The notes below the pieces were generated by a model. It worked only from the letters and a program-made list of their open reading frames with translations. It was not told the origin of the DNA and did not search any database. 64,000 bases of DNA from an uncultured Gammaproteobacteria bacterium (GTDB lineage: Bacteria > Pseudomonadota > Gammaproteobacteria > Pseudomonadales > Pseudohongiellaceae): the NCBI GenBank assembly GCA_913061515.1, contig CAJXSF010000012.1:1-64000 (forward strand), given 5' to 3'. Made by a program: the position numbers and the translations under genes. This document shows, piece after piece, positions 38,301-46,587 of this stretch (positions are counted from its first letter, which is position 1; the number at the start of each line of letters is the position of its first letter).

Positions 38301-38794
38301 TAATAGATCAGATTAACCGCAACGTCGAGCGGACTCAGGTGCTGAGTGAATATCTTGCAAGAATTACCCCGGAAGATTTGCAGAAGCACAAGCATCTGTT
38401 TTCGGATCTTGAGAACGTGGATCGGATTATTCAAAATCTATCAGGTAGTTTGCCAACTGATACAGATGAGGAGCAGCAATATCGAGAGGCGCTGGTCAAG
38501 CTCATGCAGGATTGTCATTACTATTGGCAGAAGGTCACAGGTGAATCGATTATCGAGTTGGCCGAGAAGAGCCGTATATGGAGCGTGAGCGTCGATAACG
38601 GGCGTTTACGGACGCGATCGATGAATCGCTATCTCTCTATCGATAAACTGCCTAGCAATCCGCGCTGGCGACAAGTCGCTAGAACCGCCTATTTTGTGCT
38701 CTCTAAAGTATCCGGCGACCAAGAGGCGAAAGAGGCATTAGAGAAGTCAGTTTCTCGCTTGCAAGATATTGTTGAATCCAAAGCATTGAATTAG
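35318..38794 (+). CDS. 7TMR-DISM hybrid sensor histidine kinase/response regulator with PAS domain
   Basis: About 1158 residues from ATG 35318 (TTG 35285 also possible). Order: signal peptide; extracytoplasmic 7TMR-DISMED2 region (about 35-180); seven-helix 7TMR-DISM membrane domain (about 190-400); HisKA with FIANVSHELRTPLTG; HATPase with DEDRLQQILFNLVSNAIKFT, DTGIGIS and GGTGLGLAIS; receiver with ILVVDDE and the phospho-acceptor in VILDLMMP; PAS domain (FARMLDVTGDALISIDDSG); and a helical C-terminal module (KLMQDCHYYWQKVTGESIIELAEKS...). That tail recurs in kinases of this class in related bacteria, without a name I know. Signal and output are unknown. Confidence 0.9.
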   Translation: MANFRQQAYSALLLLILLFSVSSLAAPLELESGLGELSPGSSMRLLEDERANLTFEEAVPLLARQGEVWESRGFPTLGYTSSAYWAAVYIANDFASDQTWLAKMKFATIDQIDMYYQDANGQWVQKSAGDTLPFAQRDIAHHSIYFKFPVLASQAQTLYFRVQSKGSVQLPLSFTSLEDFQVNSKNEYFWIGGYYGLILLLALYSGFIWVTSKDKTFLYFILFILSGGLFSFAFQGLAYQYLWPDIPYWANRSTVASIGLASAAGLLFVRYFLELRIYHKTLNIALRFGMYVSIVYALMCLVFPYEFLVVFMNIVIIMDLILVSLATWKVAKQGYKPALFLLTTWTVLLLGIGLELVQRMGVNLPPLLSYHSMQYAFSISVVCLSLGLADRINSIIKQYSTVQGDMLKANQLKIEALQKADDVKEEFIANVSHELRTPLTGIIGLSEIILEKSAASLDDGARENLNMIRISGQRLANLVNDVIDFSAIKNGHLELHKKTVDLKNVCIIVNKMCRPLIGDKPIQLAESFPSEPVLVMGDEDRLQQILFNLVSNAIKFTQRGWVAVSIEIIDIDARVMVKDTGIGISKEQQSRIFSRFYQVDSAASREEGGTGLGLAISQKLVELHGTEIVLRSNPGEGSTFFFDLPILTEKERKAATRIGSQKKIEKELDGLVQARVDSAPIVDRRNRDVAAEPVADVIATAGGKRRSILVVDDEYLNVRIVKEHLSSTYDIDSALSGHDALMMMQQHKPDLVILDLMMPIMTGFELCQRIREKYSMDELPIVILTAKNRVEDLVKGLNLGANDYISKPFSKEELKVRVGKQFEMLHLLNMRQENQRLSWQLQKYQETERKLRERENRFARMLDVTGDALISIDDSGTISYVNKAAEAMLKLRAEDFQDHDLEDLALRLEVICTGITEIISFPFKESVISSADAPSFYSFPMKHPDEDPNIDSRIRVCVLPLSLEQEFYLLMFQNEVPELASSADDESIKDSLPQLIDQINRNVERTQVLSEYLARITPEDLQKHKHLFSDLENVDRIIQNLSGSLPTDTDEEQQYREALVKLMQDCHYYWQKVTGESIIELAEKSRIWSVSVDNGRLRTRSMNRYLSIDKLPSNPRWRQVARTAYFVLSKVSGDQEAKEALEKSVSRLQDIVESKALN

Positions 38795-38826
38795 GCCATT
38801 GAGTTAATAAGCGAAAAAGAGGTTTC

Positions 38827-39675
38827 ATGAGTTTAGAGCAAGTATCGATCGCTCAGTGTTTTGGTGGGCAGCAATTACGCTACAAGCATCAATCGGCAGT
38901 GTTGTCATGTGAGATGCATTTTTCCGTGTATATGCCACCGGGTGTTGATGAGCAAACTCCGGTCGTTTATTTCTTGGCAGGTCTTACCTGCACGGATGAG
39001 AATTTCATGCAAAAAGCTGGCGCCCAGCGCATCGCCGCGGAGCTAGGTCTAGTATTGGTGTGCCCGGATACCAGCCCCCGCGGAGAGGGCGTGCCAGATG
39101 CCGCAGATGGCGCATATGATCTAGGTTTAGGCGCTGGTTTCTATCTCAATGCTGTGCAGGAGCCTTGGCGTAAACATTATCAAATGTATGACTATATCGT
39201 CCATGAGTTACCCGCACTGCTTGAGTCCACGTTGGCTGTTGATCATCAAAGACGCTCTATCTTCGGACACTCAATGGGCGGGCATGGCGCATTGACAATA
39301 GCGTTGCGTAATCCAGGGCGCTATTGCAGTGTTTCTGCTTTTGCGCCGATTATGGCGCCGAGTGAGTGCCCCTGGGGGCGCAAAGCATTTAGCCATTATC
39401 TAGGTGAAGATCGCGCGCTTTGGGAACAATATGACGCTAGCCTGTTAGTGCCTAAAGCGGAGTCGGCAATTCCTGTGTTGGTAGATCAAGGGCTATCTGA
39501 CCAGTTTTTCGAAGAGCAATTATTAACACAGCGGTTTCTAGCGTCTTGCGAGTCAGTGAATTATCCCGTGGACTATAGAGAGCGAGAAGGCTATGACCAT
39601 GGGTATTACTATATAGCGACCTTTGTGGAGGAGCATCTGCGCTTCCACGCTGAGTATTTAGCCAAAGCCACATAG
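38827..39675 (+). CDS. fghA: S-formylglutathione hydrolase
   Basis: 282 residues, full length for the family. Esterase-D-like alpha/beta hydrolase: nucleophile in FGHSMGGHGALTIALR, oxyanion and N-terminal motif VYFLAGLTCTDENFMQKAGAQR, catalytic His in EGYDHGYYYI, and acid in VDQGLSDQF. It hydrolyses S-formylglutathione to formate and glutathione in formaldehyde detoxification. The partner alcohol dehydrogenase (adhC) is not in the window. Formaldehyde could come from oxidation by PQQ dehydrogenases. The pirin gene follows after 9 nt. Confidence 0.93.
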   Translation: MSLEQVSIAQCFGGQQLRYKHQSAVLSCEMHFSVYMPPGVDEQTPVVYFLAGLTCTDENFMQKAGAQRIAAELGLVLVCPDTSPRGEGVPDAADGAYDLGLGAGFYLNAVQEPWRKHYQMYDYIVHELPALLESTLAVDHQRRSIFGHSMGGHGALTIALRNPGRYCSVSAFAPIMAPSECPWGRKAFSHYLGEDRALWEQYDASLLVPKAESAIPVLVDQGLSDQFFEEQLLTQRFLASCESVNYPVDYREREGYDHGYYYIATFVEEHLRFHAEYLAKAT

Positions 39676-39684
39676 GAGTGTCTA

Positions 39685-40545
39685 GTGACGCTGATCATTG
39701 AGCCTAAGTCAAAAGATATTGGTTTTCCTGTGCGGCGTCTTTTGCCGGCACAGGAGTGCCAACGAGTAGGGCCTTTCATTTTCGTAGATCATATGGGGCC
39801 TGCGAAATTTGAAAAAGGCACCACGGCGGGAGATGTTCGGCAACATCCGCATATTGGCTTGGCCACGGTTACCTTTCTTTTCTCCGGAGCGATGATGCAT
39901 CGCGATAGTTTGGGGATTGTGCAAAGGATAGAGCCTGGTGCGATTAATCTAATGACGGCAGGTCGCGGGATTGTGCACTCGGAAAGAATGCCGGCCGATG
40001 TGCGCGACGAAGAGTGTGACGTTCAAGGTATACAGACATGGTTGGCCTTGCCAGTCGAGCAAGAGGAGATCGCCCCTAGTTTCGATCACTATGCGGCAGA
40101 GCAAATTCCTACAGTTCAATTGGCAGCTGGCTTTGTACGTGTGCTGATCGGCGAGTTAGAAGGCGTTAAGTCGCCTGTTTTGACTCATTCAAAAACGAGT
40201 TACTTTGAACTTAAGCTCAATGAAAATTCTGATTACTCAATTGATATTGCAGGGCAAGAGCTCGCTGTTTATTTGGTAAGCGGTGAGTTGATAGTCAATG
40301 GGGATAGGCTTAACGAGAATCAATTGTTAATCGGTGATGGCGTCTTGCGTTTAAGCACAGGCAGTGCGCCTTGTCATGCTATGGTTCTTGGTGGCGAGGC
40401 AATGGAAGGGAAACGCTATTTGCATTGGAACTTCGTGTCTTCACGGCTAGAGCGTATTAAGCAGGCAAGCGAGGATTGGGAGCAGAAACGCTTCACGCTC
40501 GTTCCTGGTGAAACCGAATTCATTCCACTGCCGAGTAAGATTTAA
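39685..40545 (+). CDS. Pirin family bicupin protein (second type)
   Basis: 286 residues. Metal-site motifs are QHPHIGLATVTFLFSG and GRGIVHSER, with FIFVDHMGPAKFEKG as the pirin N-terminal signature. It belongs to the other pirin branch than the protein at 29668 and keeps the C-terminal cupin. It starts at GTG 39685 with AGGAG upstream, 9 nt after fghA, so is probably co-transcribed with it. It overlaps the convergent HAD-UbiA gene by 4 nt. Activity unknown. Confidence 0.88.
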   Translation: MTLIIEPKSKDIGFPVRRLLPAQECQRVGPFIFVDHMGPAKFEKGTTAGDVRQHPHIGLATVTFLFSGAMMHRDSLGIVQRIEPGAINLMTAGRGIVHSERMPADVRDEECDVQGIQTWLALPVEQEEIAPSFDHYAAEQIPTVQLAAGFVRVLIGELEGVKSPVLTHSKTSYFELKLNENSDYSIDIAGQELAVYLVSGELIVNGDRLNENQLLIGDGVLRLSTGSAPCHAMVLGGEAMEGKRYLHWNFVSSRLERIKQASEDWEQKRFTLVPGETEFIPLPSKI

Positions 40546-41993
40546 AGCAGTAGTGCGCGCCAATCCAAATTGGCCGCCCATAATAAAATGCCGCAGACAA
40601 GCGTGATGATTTGACTAACTCTATCTTTGAGCGCGAATACTATTGGGTCTTCCTCGATTTTACCCCGTGCTGCAAGCAACCAAATTCTGGTCACCGTGTA
40701 TAGCAATAGCGGGCATATCAACCAGAGAATCTCAGGTGTTAAATACTGTTCACGAGTGTCCTCGTTATTGATATAGAGCGCAAATACCATTACCGATAGA
40801 AATGCGCTGGCACAGCCAAACATGGCCATCATGTTGAGGTCTTGTGCAAGGTAGCCTCTGCCTTGGGTTTGCGCGATACCCGCTGCTCGTAAGTAATCAA
40901 GCTCAGTATAACGTTTTACAACCGCAAGGCTAAAAAACAAGAACATCGAAAACGCGAGCAACCAGAACGATGGAACCACAGAGATCGCTGCGGCGCCCGA
41001 AATAATTCGCAAGGTGTACAACGCCGCGAGTAAGATGACATCGACGAGCATAATGCGTTTAAGTACGAAGCTATATAAGCCTGTGCATAAATAGTAGAAG
41101 GCCAGAACAAAGCTAAACTCCCATGGCAAAAAGCTCGCTAATCCGAAGGCGGCGACCAGTAGCAACGGGCTCAATAAAAGACCGCTTAATAATGGTACGT
41201 CACCGGCTGCTAATGGGCGATGGCATTTACTTCGATGTTGTCGGTCACTACTAAGGTCGAGCAGGTCGTTGAGTAAATAGACACTAGAGGCACATAAGCC
41301 AAAGCAAAAGAATGCAATGACGGCATTCCAGATGGCGGCTGGGTCATTGAGTTCGTGGGCTAAGGCCAGAGGCAGGAATACTAAGGTATTCTTCAGCCAC
41401 TGATGCAAACGCAGGGTGCGAACATAATCCCTAAAGCGAGTGTTATTGTTTTCAAAATGTTTTTCAATCGTGCTGATGTTTGCGACTTTTTTAGTAAGGC
41501 TTGGGCTTGTATTGACAGTGATTGCGGCTTCGGCTTGCTGCCAAACTGCAAGATCTATTTTGCTATCACCTGCATAGACAAACGCCTGCGTGTCTTGGTT
41601 GATGCGTGCTAGTTTGCAACTACCGGAACAATTTGTTGTTTGATCACTGCCTATGGCAGTGTCAAAAATTCCTAAATGTTTCGCTACAGCATCGACTAAT
41701 TTTCGATTAGAAGCAGAAATTAAAACCAATTTTCTGCCGATTCTCTTCTGTTCTTTAAGGTAGTCTAGAAACGCTTTATTGTAAGGAAGAAGTTCGGGGT
41801 GAATATCACTACGGATCGCTATTTGGTGCTTTAGATTAGCTTTGCCCCGCAGTAGCCATACCGGCACTAAGAAGACAAACAGTAGATTGCTTTTGATTAG
41901 CCACAAGAAAGACTCTAATAGAAGATCGCTCTTTATGAGTGTGCCATCAAGGTCAACGTAGAGGGGAAGCTTCGTCTGAGTTGCTGTAGTCAT
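40542..41993 (-). CDS. HAD phosphatase-UbiA prenyltransferase fusion (DPPR synthase-like)
   Basis: 483 residues. The N-terminal HAD domain (1-180) has motif I YVDLDGTL (D14/D16), motif II LISAS and motif III/IV YAGDSKIDLAVW (D143). The C-terminal integral-membrane UbiA domain (about 190-483) has the prenyl-diphosphate motif NDLLDLSSD (N242 to D250) and a second motif LVDVILLAALYTLR typical of 5-phosphoribosyl-1-diphosphate:decaprenyl-phosphate transferases. With DprE1/DprE2/GtrA-like genes upstream on the same strand, it is predicted to make polyprenyl-phospho-5-phosphoribose. The HAD domain could remove the 5-phosphate. Substrate assignment is inference. Confidence 0.83.
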   Translation of the reverse strand: MTTATQTKLPLYVDLDGTLIKSDLLLESFLWLIKSNLLFVFLVPVWLLRGKANLKHQIAIRSDIHPELLPYNKAFLDYLKEQKRIGRKLVLISASNRKLVDAVAKHLGIFDTAIGSDQTTNCSGSCKLARINQDTQAFVYAGDSKIDLAVWQQAEAAITVNTSPSLTKKVANISTIEKHFENNNTRFRDYVRTLRLHQWLKNTLVFLPLALAHELNDPAAIWNAVIAFFCFGLCASSVYLLNDLLDLSSDRQHRSKCHRPLAAGDVPLLSGLLLSPLLLVAAFGLASFLPWEFSFVLAFYYLCTGLYSFVLKRIMLVDVILLAALYTLRIISGAAAISVVPSFWLLAFSMFLFFSLAVVKRYTELDYLRAAGIAQTQGRGYLAQDLNMMAMFGCASAFLSVMVFALYINNEDTREQYLTPEILWLICPLLLYTVTRIWLLAARGKIEEDPIVFALKDRVSQIITLVCGILLWAANLDWRALLL

Positions 41994-42233
41994 ATAAAGA
42001 GAATCTATCTAGTAGAGCGCGCCACTAGCTATCGCCATGCCGGCATAATATTGTTGTGGTCTTATGATGCCAGTACCGTCTTGTTCAATGCTAGTATTTA
42101 ACTACGATTAGTGGAATTAAAGGGTGAAATCGCGGCCATTGGGCTGCGCAAGAGAAGATTATGGTGGAAGAAGTAGGCGTCCACGGATGAATTAGAGTTC
42201 CTGAAGCAGCCTGGCTAGTCCTTCTGAGCAGCG

Positions 42234-42971
42234 TTAAAACTTCAATTTCTTAAAAATACTCTCGGGAATACTGCAGACGATCTGCATGATGTAGCGCCAA
42301 AAATAGGGTGCATAGACGGTAGGTTTGTTTCTGTCGATACCCTTTACAATGCAATGCGCGACTTGCTCAGGGCTTGCCCACAGCGCACCTTTTTTAATAT
42401 GGCTTGTCATGGGTGTGTCGACAAAGCCAGGTTTGATGTCAATCACATTGACATTGAAAGGAAATAATCGACCACGCAAGCCTTGTAAGTAGAGTGACAC
42501 CATCCCTTTCGCGGCACCGTAAATATAATTGGATTGTCGGCCTCGATCCCCTGCGACCGAGGTAACAACCGCGATGCTGCCATTGTTTTGTTGTTGCATT
42601 TTTTGCGCAAGTATATTGAGCAGTGATATGACACTTAAGGCGTTAACCTTGAATGCTTCGCTAGCTGCGTCGAAATCGACCTCGCAGAGCGACTGGTCTG
42701 GCAAGCTGCCATGGCAAATGAGTACTATGTCGATATGACCAAGAATATCCAAAGCCTGATCTATGACAGCTTCGTGAATGGCAAAATGGGTTGCATCGAA
42801 TGGGGCAAAGTCAACTGACGCTGCGCCGCGAATTTCTAGGTCGGCTTTTTGCTCTGCTAGCGTGGCGGTGTCACGCCCAAGTAAATAGAGTTGACACTGC
42901 TCCTGGGCATATAGTCGCGCGGTTGCTTTCGCAATGGCTGAGTTGGCGCCGATAATTAATATTGTTTTCAA
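42234..42971 (-). CDS. Short-chain dehydrogenase, DprE2-like
   Basis: 245 residues, Rossmann-fold SDR. It has the NAD(P) motif ILIIGANSAIAKATARLYA, ICHGSLP in the NNAG position, S in TSVAGDRG, and the catalytic YxxxK in YIYGAAKGM. The sequence and setting match decaprenylphosphoryl-D-2-keto-erythro-pentose reductase (DprE2), which finishes epimerisation of polyprenyl-phospho-ribose to -arabinose. The DprE1-like oxidase gene ends 24 nt upstream. The product HAD-UbiA gene follows after about 240 bp. Confidence 0.82.
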   Translation of the reverse strand: MKTILIIGANSAIAKATARLYAQEQCQLYLLGRDTATLAEQKADLEIRGAASVDFAPFDATHFAIHEAVIDQALDILGHIDIVLICHGSLPDQSLCEVDFDAASEAFKVNALSVISLLNILAQKMQQQNNGSIAVVTSVAGDRGRQSNYIYGAAKGMVSLYLQGLRGRLFPFNVNVIDIKPGFVDTPMTSHIKKGALWASPEQVAHCIVKGIDRNKPTVYAPYFWRYIMQIVCSIPESIFKKLKF

Positions 42972-42995
42972 TGAGCTCTCCTTGTTCGATAGGGT

Positions 42996-44300
42996 CTAAA
43001 GACCTAGGCGCGTTGATTGTAGTGAGTTGCAGACTTTATTGGCGCCAATTCTCTCTCTTATTGATTGCATTTCTTCCCAGCGTGGATAGAAACGCTTGAA
43101 CATCGTTTCGCTCATGCGGGCATCTTTGGCAAGATAAAGACGGCCGCCATGATCGGCGACTATATGGTCGAGTTCATCTAGCAGCGAAAAGATACTTCTT
43201 TCTACTTTAAAATCCATTGCCAAGGTATAACCTTGCATTGGGAATGACAGCAAATTCTTGTTACTCGGTCCAAGTTTTTTTAAGACAGATAGAAATGAAC
43301 CTTTGCCTGCAGCGCTAACTGTGCTCAAGATACTTCTCATAGCGTCTAGCGCAGAAGGGTCAGGTATAACGCACTGGTATTGAACAAACCCTCTGCGTCC
43401 ATAGAGTCGATTCCAATGCGCAATGCTGTCTAATGGGAAAAAGTATTTGTAGGCTTCCAATTTTATCGCTTGTGTGGTGTTCGTGGGCTTATTGTAATAG
43501 GCAGAATTGAAGAGACGCATGCTATAGCGGTTAAGCATTTGGCTAGGAGTCGCAAACGGAATGCTGATAGTCCCCCTGCCCTGTTTTTTGAGCTGATTGT
43601 CTTTGGCGTGTTCGCCTAAATATAATAGAGAGCGGCCAAGATGTTCTTTTTGAGCCAGGCAGTCCAGCCATGCCACTGAATAGGAGCTGTCGTGATGATC
43701 CTCAAATTGTGCAAACACTTCTTCGAGATTTCTTGCTCGCAGGGTATTTTGCGTGATCGCAGAGCTGTGTATTTTTCGTAGCGACAATGTGGCTTCAAGA
43801 ATAACGCCTGTTAAGCCCATGCCTGCGCAAGTGGCGAAAAAAAGTTCGCTATTCTCGGTAACCGAGCATTGCACAATTTCTCCAGAGGGGAGCAATAGGC
43901 TCAGCGCGCTAATATGTTGGCAAAATGAGCCATCGACATGGTGGTTTTTGCCATGAATGTCGCTAGCAATTGCACCACCGACAGTGACAAAACGCGTGCC
44001 AGGGACCACAGGAAGAAACCATCCCCTAGGCATGAAAGTGTTCAATATGCTGTCGAGAGTGACGCCCGCAGCACAGCGCAATAGGCCAGTATCTTCACTA
44101 AACGCATAAAACTGGTCTACCCTTTCAGTGCAAATCACTTCGTCAGCAAGTGCGCTGTCCCCATAACTACGGCCGAGGCCTCTGGCGATTGCGCTGCCCC
44201 CAGATAGGCCGCTAAGGCTTTTCTGTAAAGCGGTGGCGGAGAGAGCCTTGTGTGTTTTACTTGCGCTGACCGGGTAGCGACCCCATGAATGTAGTTTCAT
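42996..44300 (-). CDS. FAD-binding oxidase, DprE1-like
   Basis: 434 residues. FAD-linked oxidase of the VAO family: ARGLGRSYGDSALA (flavin-binding loop), VTVGGAIASDIHGKNHHVDGSF, and C-terminal LAKDARMSETMFKRFYP with the lysine equivalent to mycobacterial DprE1 K418 (K392 here). These closely follow DprE1, the decaprenylphosphoryl-ribose 2'-oxidase. The cysteine targeted by benzothiazinones in M. tuberculosis (C387, in GW-C-VDF context) aligns with alanine (A361, GYTLAMDF). It overlaps gtrA by 4 nt and precedes the DprE2-like gene, so the three form an operon. Confidence 0.85.
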   Translation of the reverse strand: MKLHSWGRYPVSASKTHKALSATALQKSLSGLSGGSAIARGLGRSYGDSALADEVICTERVDQFYAFSEDTGLLRCAAGVTLDSILNTFMPRGWFLPVVPGTRFVTVGGAIASDIHGKNHHVDGSFCQHISALSLLLPSGEIVQCSVTENSELFFATCAGMGLTGVILEATLSLRKIHSSAITQNTLRARNLEEVFAQFEDHHDSSYSVAWLDCLAQKEHLGRSLLYLGEHAKDNQLKKQGRGTISIPFATPSQMLNRYSMRLFNSAYYNKPTNTTQAIKLEAYKYFFPLDSIAHWNRLYGRRGFVQYQCVIPDPSALDAMRSILSTVSAAGKGSFLSVLKKLGPSNKNLLSFPMQGYTLAMDFKVERSIFSLLDELDHIVADHGGRLYLAKDARMSETMFKRFYPRWEEMQSIRERIGANKVCNSLQSTRLGL

Positions 44301-44701
44301 GACGAGAGTCTTCTGGTGAATACAAAGCGTTTGTCGAGTTGATATTTCAAATAGTAACCACAGCTCAAGCCGAGAACGGCCCCAAGGTATCTCGCTTCTT
44401 TGCTCCCGAATAGGTAGTCAAATGTAAGCTCTGCCCCCCAAAACAACATGGTCGTTAGAACACCCGTGCTGGCATAAGCAATGAATTGCGTTGCGTCTTT
44501 ATTGAGCGGTTGCGTATCAGCCTTGAAGATATATTTGCGATCAAGCAGGTATTTAATCACGAGCCCAACTGCGGTACCGACGAGAATTGCGATCGCGAGC
44601 TCGAAAGCGCCGGAGTATAGCGCTAGCGTCATTTCTTGGCTTAAGAGATTCGCAGTGATTGCGACAATTGCAAAGAAACTATAAATGAGCGCAATGGTCA
44701 T
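44297..44701 (-). CDS. GtrA family membrane protein
   Basis: 134 residues with four predicted transmembrane helices and the GtrA pattern (FIAYASTGVLTTMLFWGAELTFDYL, SCGYYLKYQLDKRFVF). GtrA-like proteins take part in moving polyprenyl-phosphate-linked sugars across the inner membrane; in mycobacteria the gene next to dprE1 (Rv3789) belongs to this family. It is first in the operon and overlaps the DprE1-like gene by 4 nt. Its role in polyprenyl-phospho-arabinose export is inferred from context. Confidence 0.85.
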   Translation of the reverse strand: MTIALIYSFFAIVAITANLLSQEMTLALYSGAFELAIAILVGTAVGLVIKYLLDRKYIFKADTQPLNKDATQFIAYASTGVLTTMLFWGAELTFDYLFGSKEARYLGAVLGLSCGYYLKYQLDKRFVFTRRLSS

Positions 44702-44881
44702 GGTGTCCTTTTATGATGACGTGACGCATTCAATACGAAGAATAAAGTGTTTTTTGCACAGTACAGTGTAATGCGATTGTTGGCTACGCGGATTATAAGC
44801 TGTACGGGGTTTGCATGCACATGGGTGCTTGGGGCTCTAACTGTTATACTGCCTCCTATATTTATTCTAGGTTTGTTAATT

Positions 44882-45706
44882 ATGACGGCAAGTATTTTAC
44901 AATTTACCCGTGCGCTGGCGGTTCAGGCAGGCCAGCTTATTCTGCAAGAGCGAAATGCGGCAGTGAACCTAGAGACCAGTTTCAAGGATGGTGTCGAATT
45001 GGTTACGCAAGTGGATGTGATGGCTGAGGAGTTTATCTGCGATAGGATTCGCGAGGCTTTCCCTGAGCATCGGATCTTAGCTGAAGAGTCTGCCCCAGAT
45101 ATGCGAGACCTGTCGACCTATAAAGGGCCTCTATGGATTATTGACCCGATCGATGGCACGGTGAATTACGCCCATGGCCATTATCAAAGCGCCGTGTCTA
45201 TCGCCTATGTCGATCAAGGGCTTGTACAGTGTGGTGTCGTCTGCAATCCCTTCGTCGATGAAACGTTTCACGCACAGTTAGGGCAAGGGGCATTCTTAAA
45301 TGACAAAGCAATTAAGGTTGGTGAGAAGACAGAGCTGCGACGGTGTTTGATTGCCACGGGGTTTCCCTACGTTAAAGGGGACATGACGCCATTGCTAAGA
45401 AGAGTGGCGCTTGTGCTGCAAGAGTGTGCCGATTTGCGCCGTTTAGGCTCCGCGGCACTGGATATTTGCTGGGTGGCTATGGGGCGCATTGATGGCTATT
45501 ACGAGAATCTTAGCGTCTGGGATTTTGCTGCGGCACAACTGATTGCACGCGAGGCCGGTGCTCGCTACGGCCATTTTAAACCAGTGCCTGATGGGGTCAG
45601 CGCGCAGTTTCACAATAAGAATATTCTGATTGCAAACCCAACGCTGTACCCGCTGTTAGATGACCTTCTCAATCGCGCCGACGCAGTGCAATTAACTCTG
45701 CCTTAA
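44882..45706 (+). CDS. Inositol monophosphatase family protein
   Basis: 274 residues from ATG 44882, the normal IMPase length; the ORF track's extra 45 residues upstream are not family-like and probably untranslated. Metal-site motifs are AEESAPD, WIIDPIDGTVNYAHG and the C-terminal WDFAAAQLIAREAGA. Mg-dependent, Li-sensitive-type phosphatase acting on inositol-1-phosphate or similar phosphates (some members hydrolyse 3'-phosphoadenosine-5'-phosphate or fructose-1,6-bisphosphate). It may be SuhB-like, but it is not placed in a ribosomal context. The end overlaps the convergent LysR gene by 4 nt. Confidence 0.88.
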   Translation: MTASILQFTRALAVQAGQLILQERNAAVNLETSFKDGVELVTQVDVMAEEFICDRIREAFPEHRILAEESAPDMRDLSTYKGPLWIIDPIDGTVNYAHGHYQSAVSIAYVDQGLVQCGVVCNPFVDETFHAQLGQGAFLNDKAIKVGEKTELRRCLIATGFPYVKGDMTPLLRRVALVLQECADLRRLGSAALDICWVAMGRIDGYYENLSVWDFAAAQLIAREAGARYGHFKPVPDGVSAQFHNKNILIANPTLYPLLDDLLNRADAVQLTLP

Positions 45707-46587
45707 GTGCTGTGTTGTTGGCACAAAGATAGCCAGCTTTGAATGCCCGCACTGCGGTATTTTTGCTTGTGCAGAATGAAGTAAAAATTTCTTGTCCAAT
45801 CCCTAGAGGGGGCGCGTAGTTCAACAAGGCTTCCTCTAGCAAATGCCTCCTGCAGAGTTAGTGCAGACAAGCACCCTATCCCAAGATTGGCCTCAACAGC
45901 CCTTTTAATCGCTTCTGTGTGCTGTAATTCGAGTCTCAATTGGAGTTGCGGTAATAGTCCGTGCATGGCACGGTCAAACGCTTGCCGAGTCCCAGACCCT
46001 GCCTCGCGCACTATCCATTGGGCTTGTAGAAGCTGCTCATCGCTGAGTTCACGATATTGAGCAAAAGGGTGGGAGGGCGAGCAAAACAATACAAGTTCAT
46101 CTGCGCGCCAAGGAATAACCTCTAATGAGGCCTCTTGCAGCTCGCCTTCGATAAGCCCTACATCTAGTTCGAAGTTGCGAACCCGGCTGGCGATGGCTGC
46201 CGTATTTTCGACCGTCAATGAGACCTTCGCGCCTTGATGCAGTTTCATAAAGGCCGCCATAATGCTGACGGCAAGGTAGTTTCCTATGGTGAGGGTCGCC
46301 CCTACTTTGATTTCCCCAATCTCCGAGTGCAACGATAAGCCCTGCTCCAGCTCGCGAGCTTGCGCCATTAGGGCCTCGGCTCTGGGGCGAAGAGACTTGC
46401 CGAGTTCATTGAGTTGCAGGCGTTTGCCCGCGCGGTCAAATAATTGAATTGAAAAGCGTTGCTCTAAGTCTTGTAAAGCCGAACTGGCGGCAGATTGGGA
46501 CATGGATAAACTTGTGGCGGCTTGCGTAACGTTTTCAAAGTGAGCCGTCGCCAGAAAAACTTCAAGTTGTCGTAAAGTATAGTGCAT
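45703..46587 (-). CDS. finR: LysR-type regulator, FinR-like
   Basis: 294 residues. N-terminal HTH (LRQLEVFLATAHFENVTQAATSLSMSQSAASSALQDLEQRF) and LysR substrate domain. It is divergent from fpr with about 240 bp between, the arrangement of finR-fprA in Pseudomonas, where FinR activates fprA under superoxide stress. The symbol is given by context and similarity, so it is less certain than the family. An imperfect repeat GCTTATT/AATAGC (46712-46736) in the spacer is a possible site. Confidence 0.75.
   Translation of the reverse strand: MHYTLRQLEVFLATAHFENVTQAATSLSMSQSAASSALQDLEQRFSIQLFDRAGKRLQLNELGKSLRPRAEALMAQARELEQGLSLHSEIGEIKVGATLTIGNYLAVSIMAAFMKLHQGAKVSLTVENTAAIASRVRNFELDVGLIEGELQEASLEVIPWRADELVLFCSPSHPFAQYRELSDEQLLQAQWIVREAGSGTRQAFDRAMHGLLPQLQLRLELQHTEAIKRAVEANLGIGCLSALTLQEAFARGSLVELRAPSRDWTRNFYFILHKQKYRSAGIQSWLSLCQQHST

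Noticed and set aside
42188-42202. 15-bp sequence TGAATTAGAGTTCCT also present at 52975-52989
   Set aside because: A few 15-mer matches are expected by chance in 64 kb, and no longer repeat, target duplication or transposase surrounds either copy.
44747-44881. Hydrophobic 45-residue N-terminal extension of the IMPase ORF
   Set aside because: IMPase proteins normally start at the later ATG (44882); the extension is not family-like, though a membrane-anchored form cannot be fully excluded.
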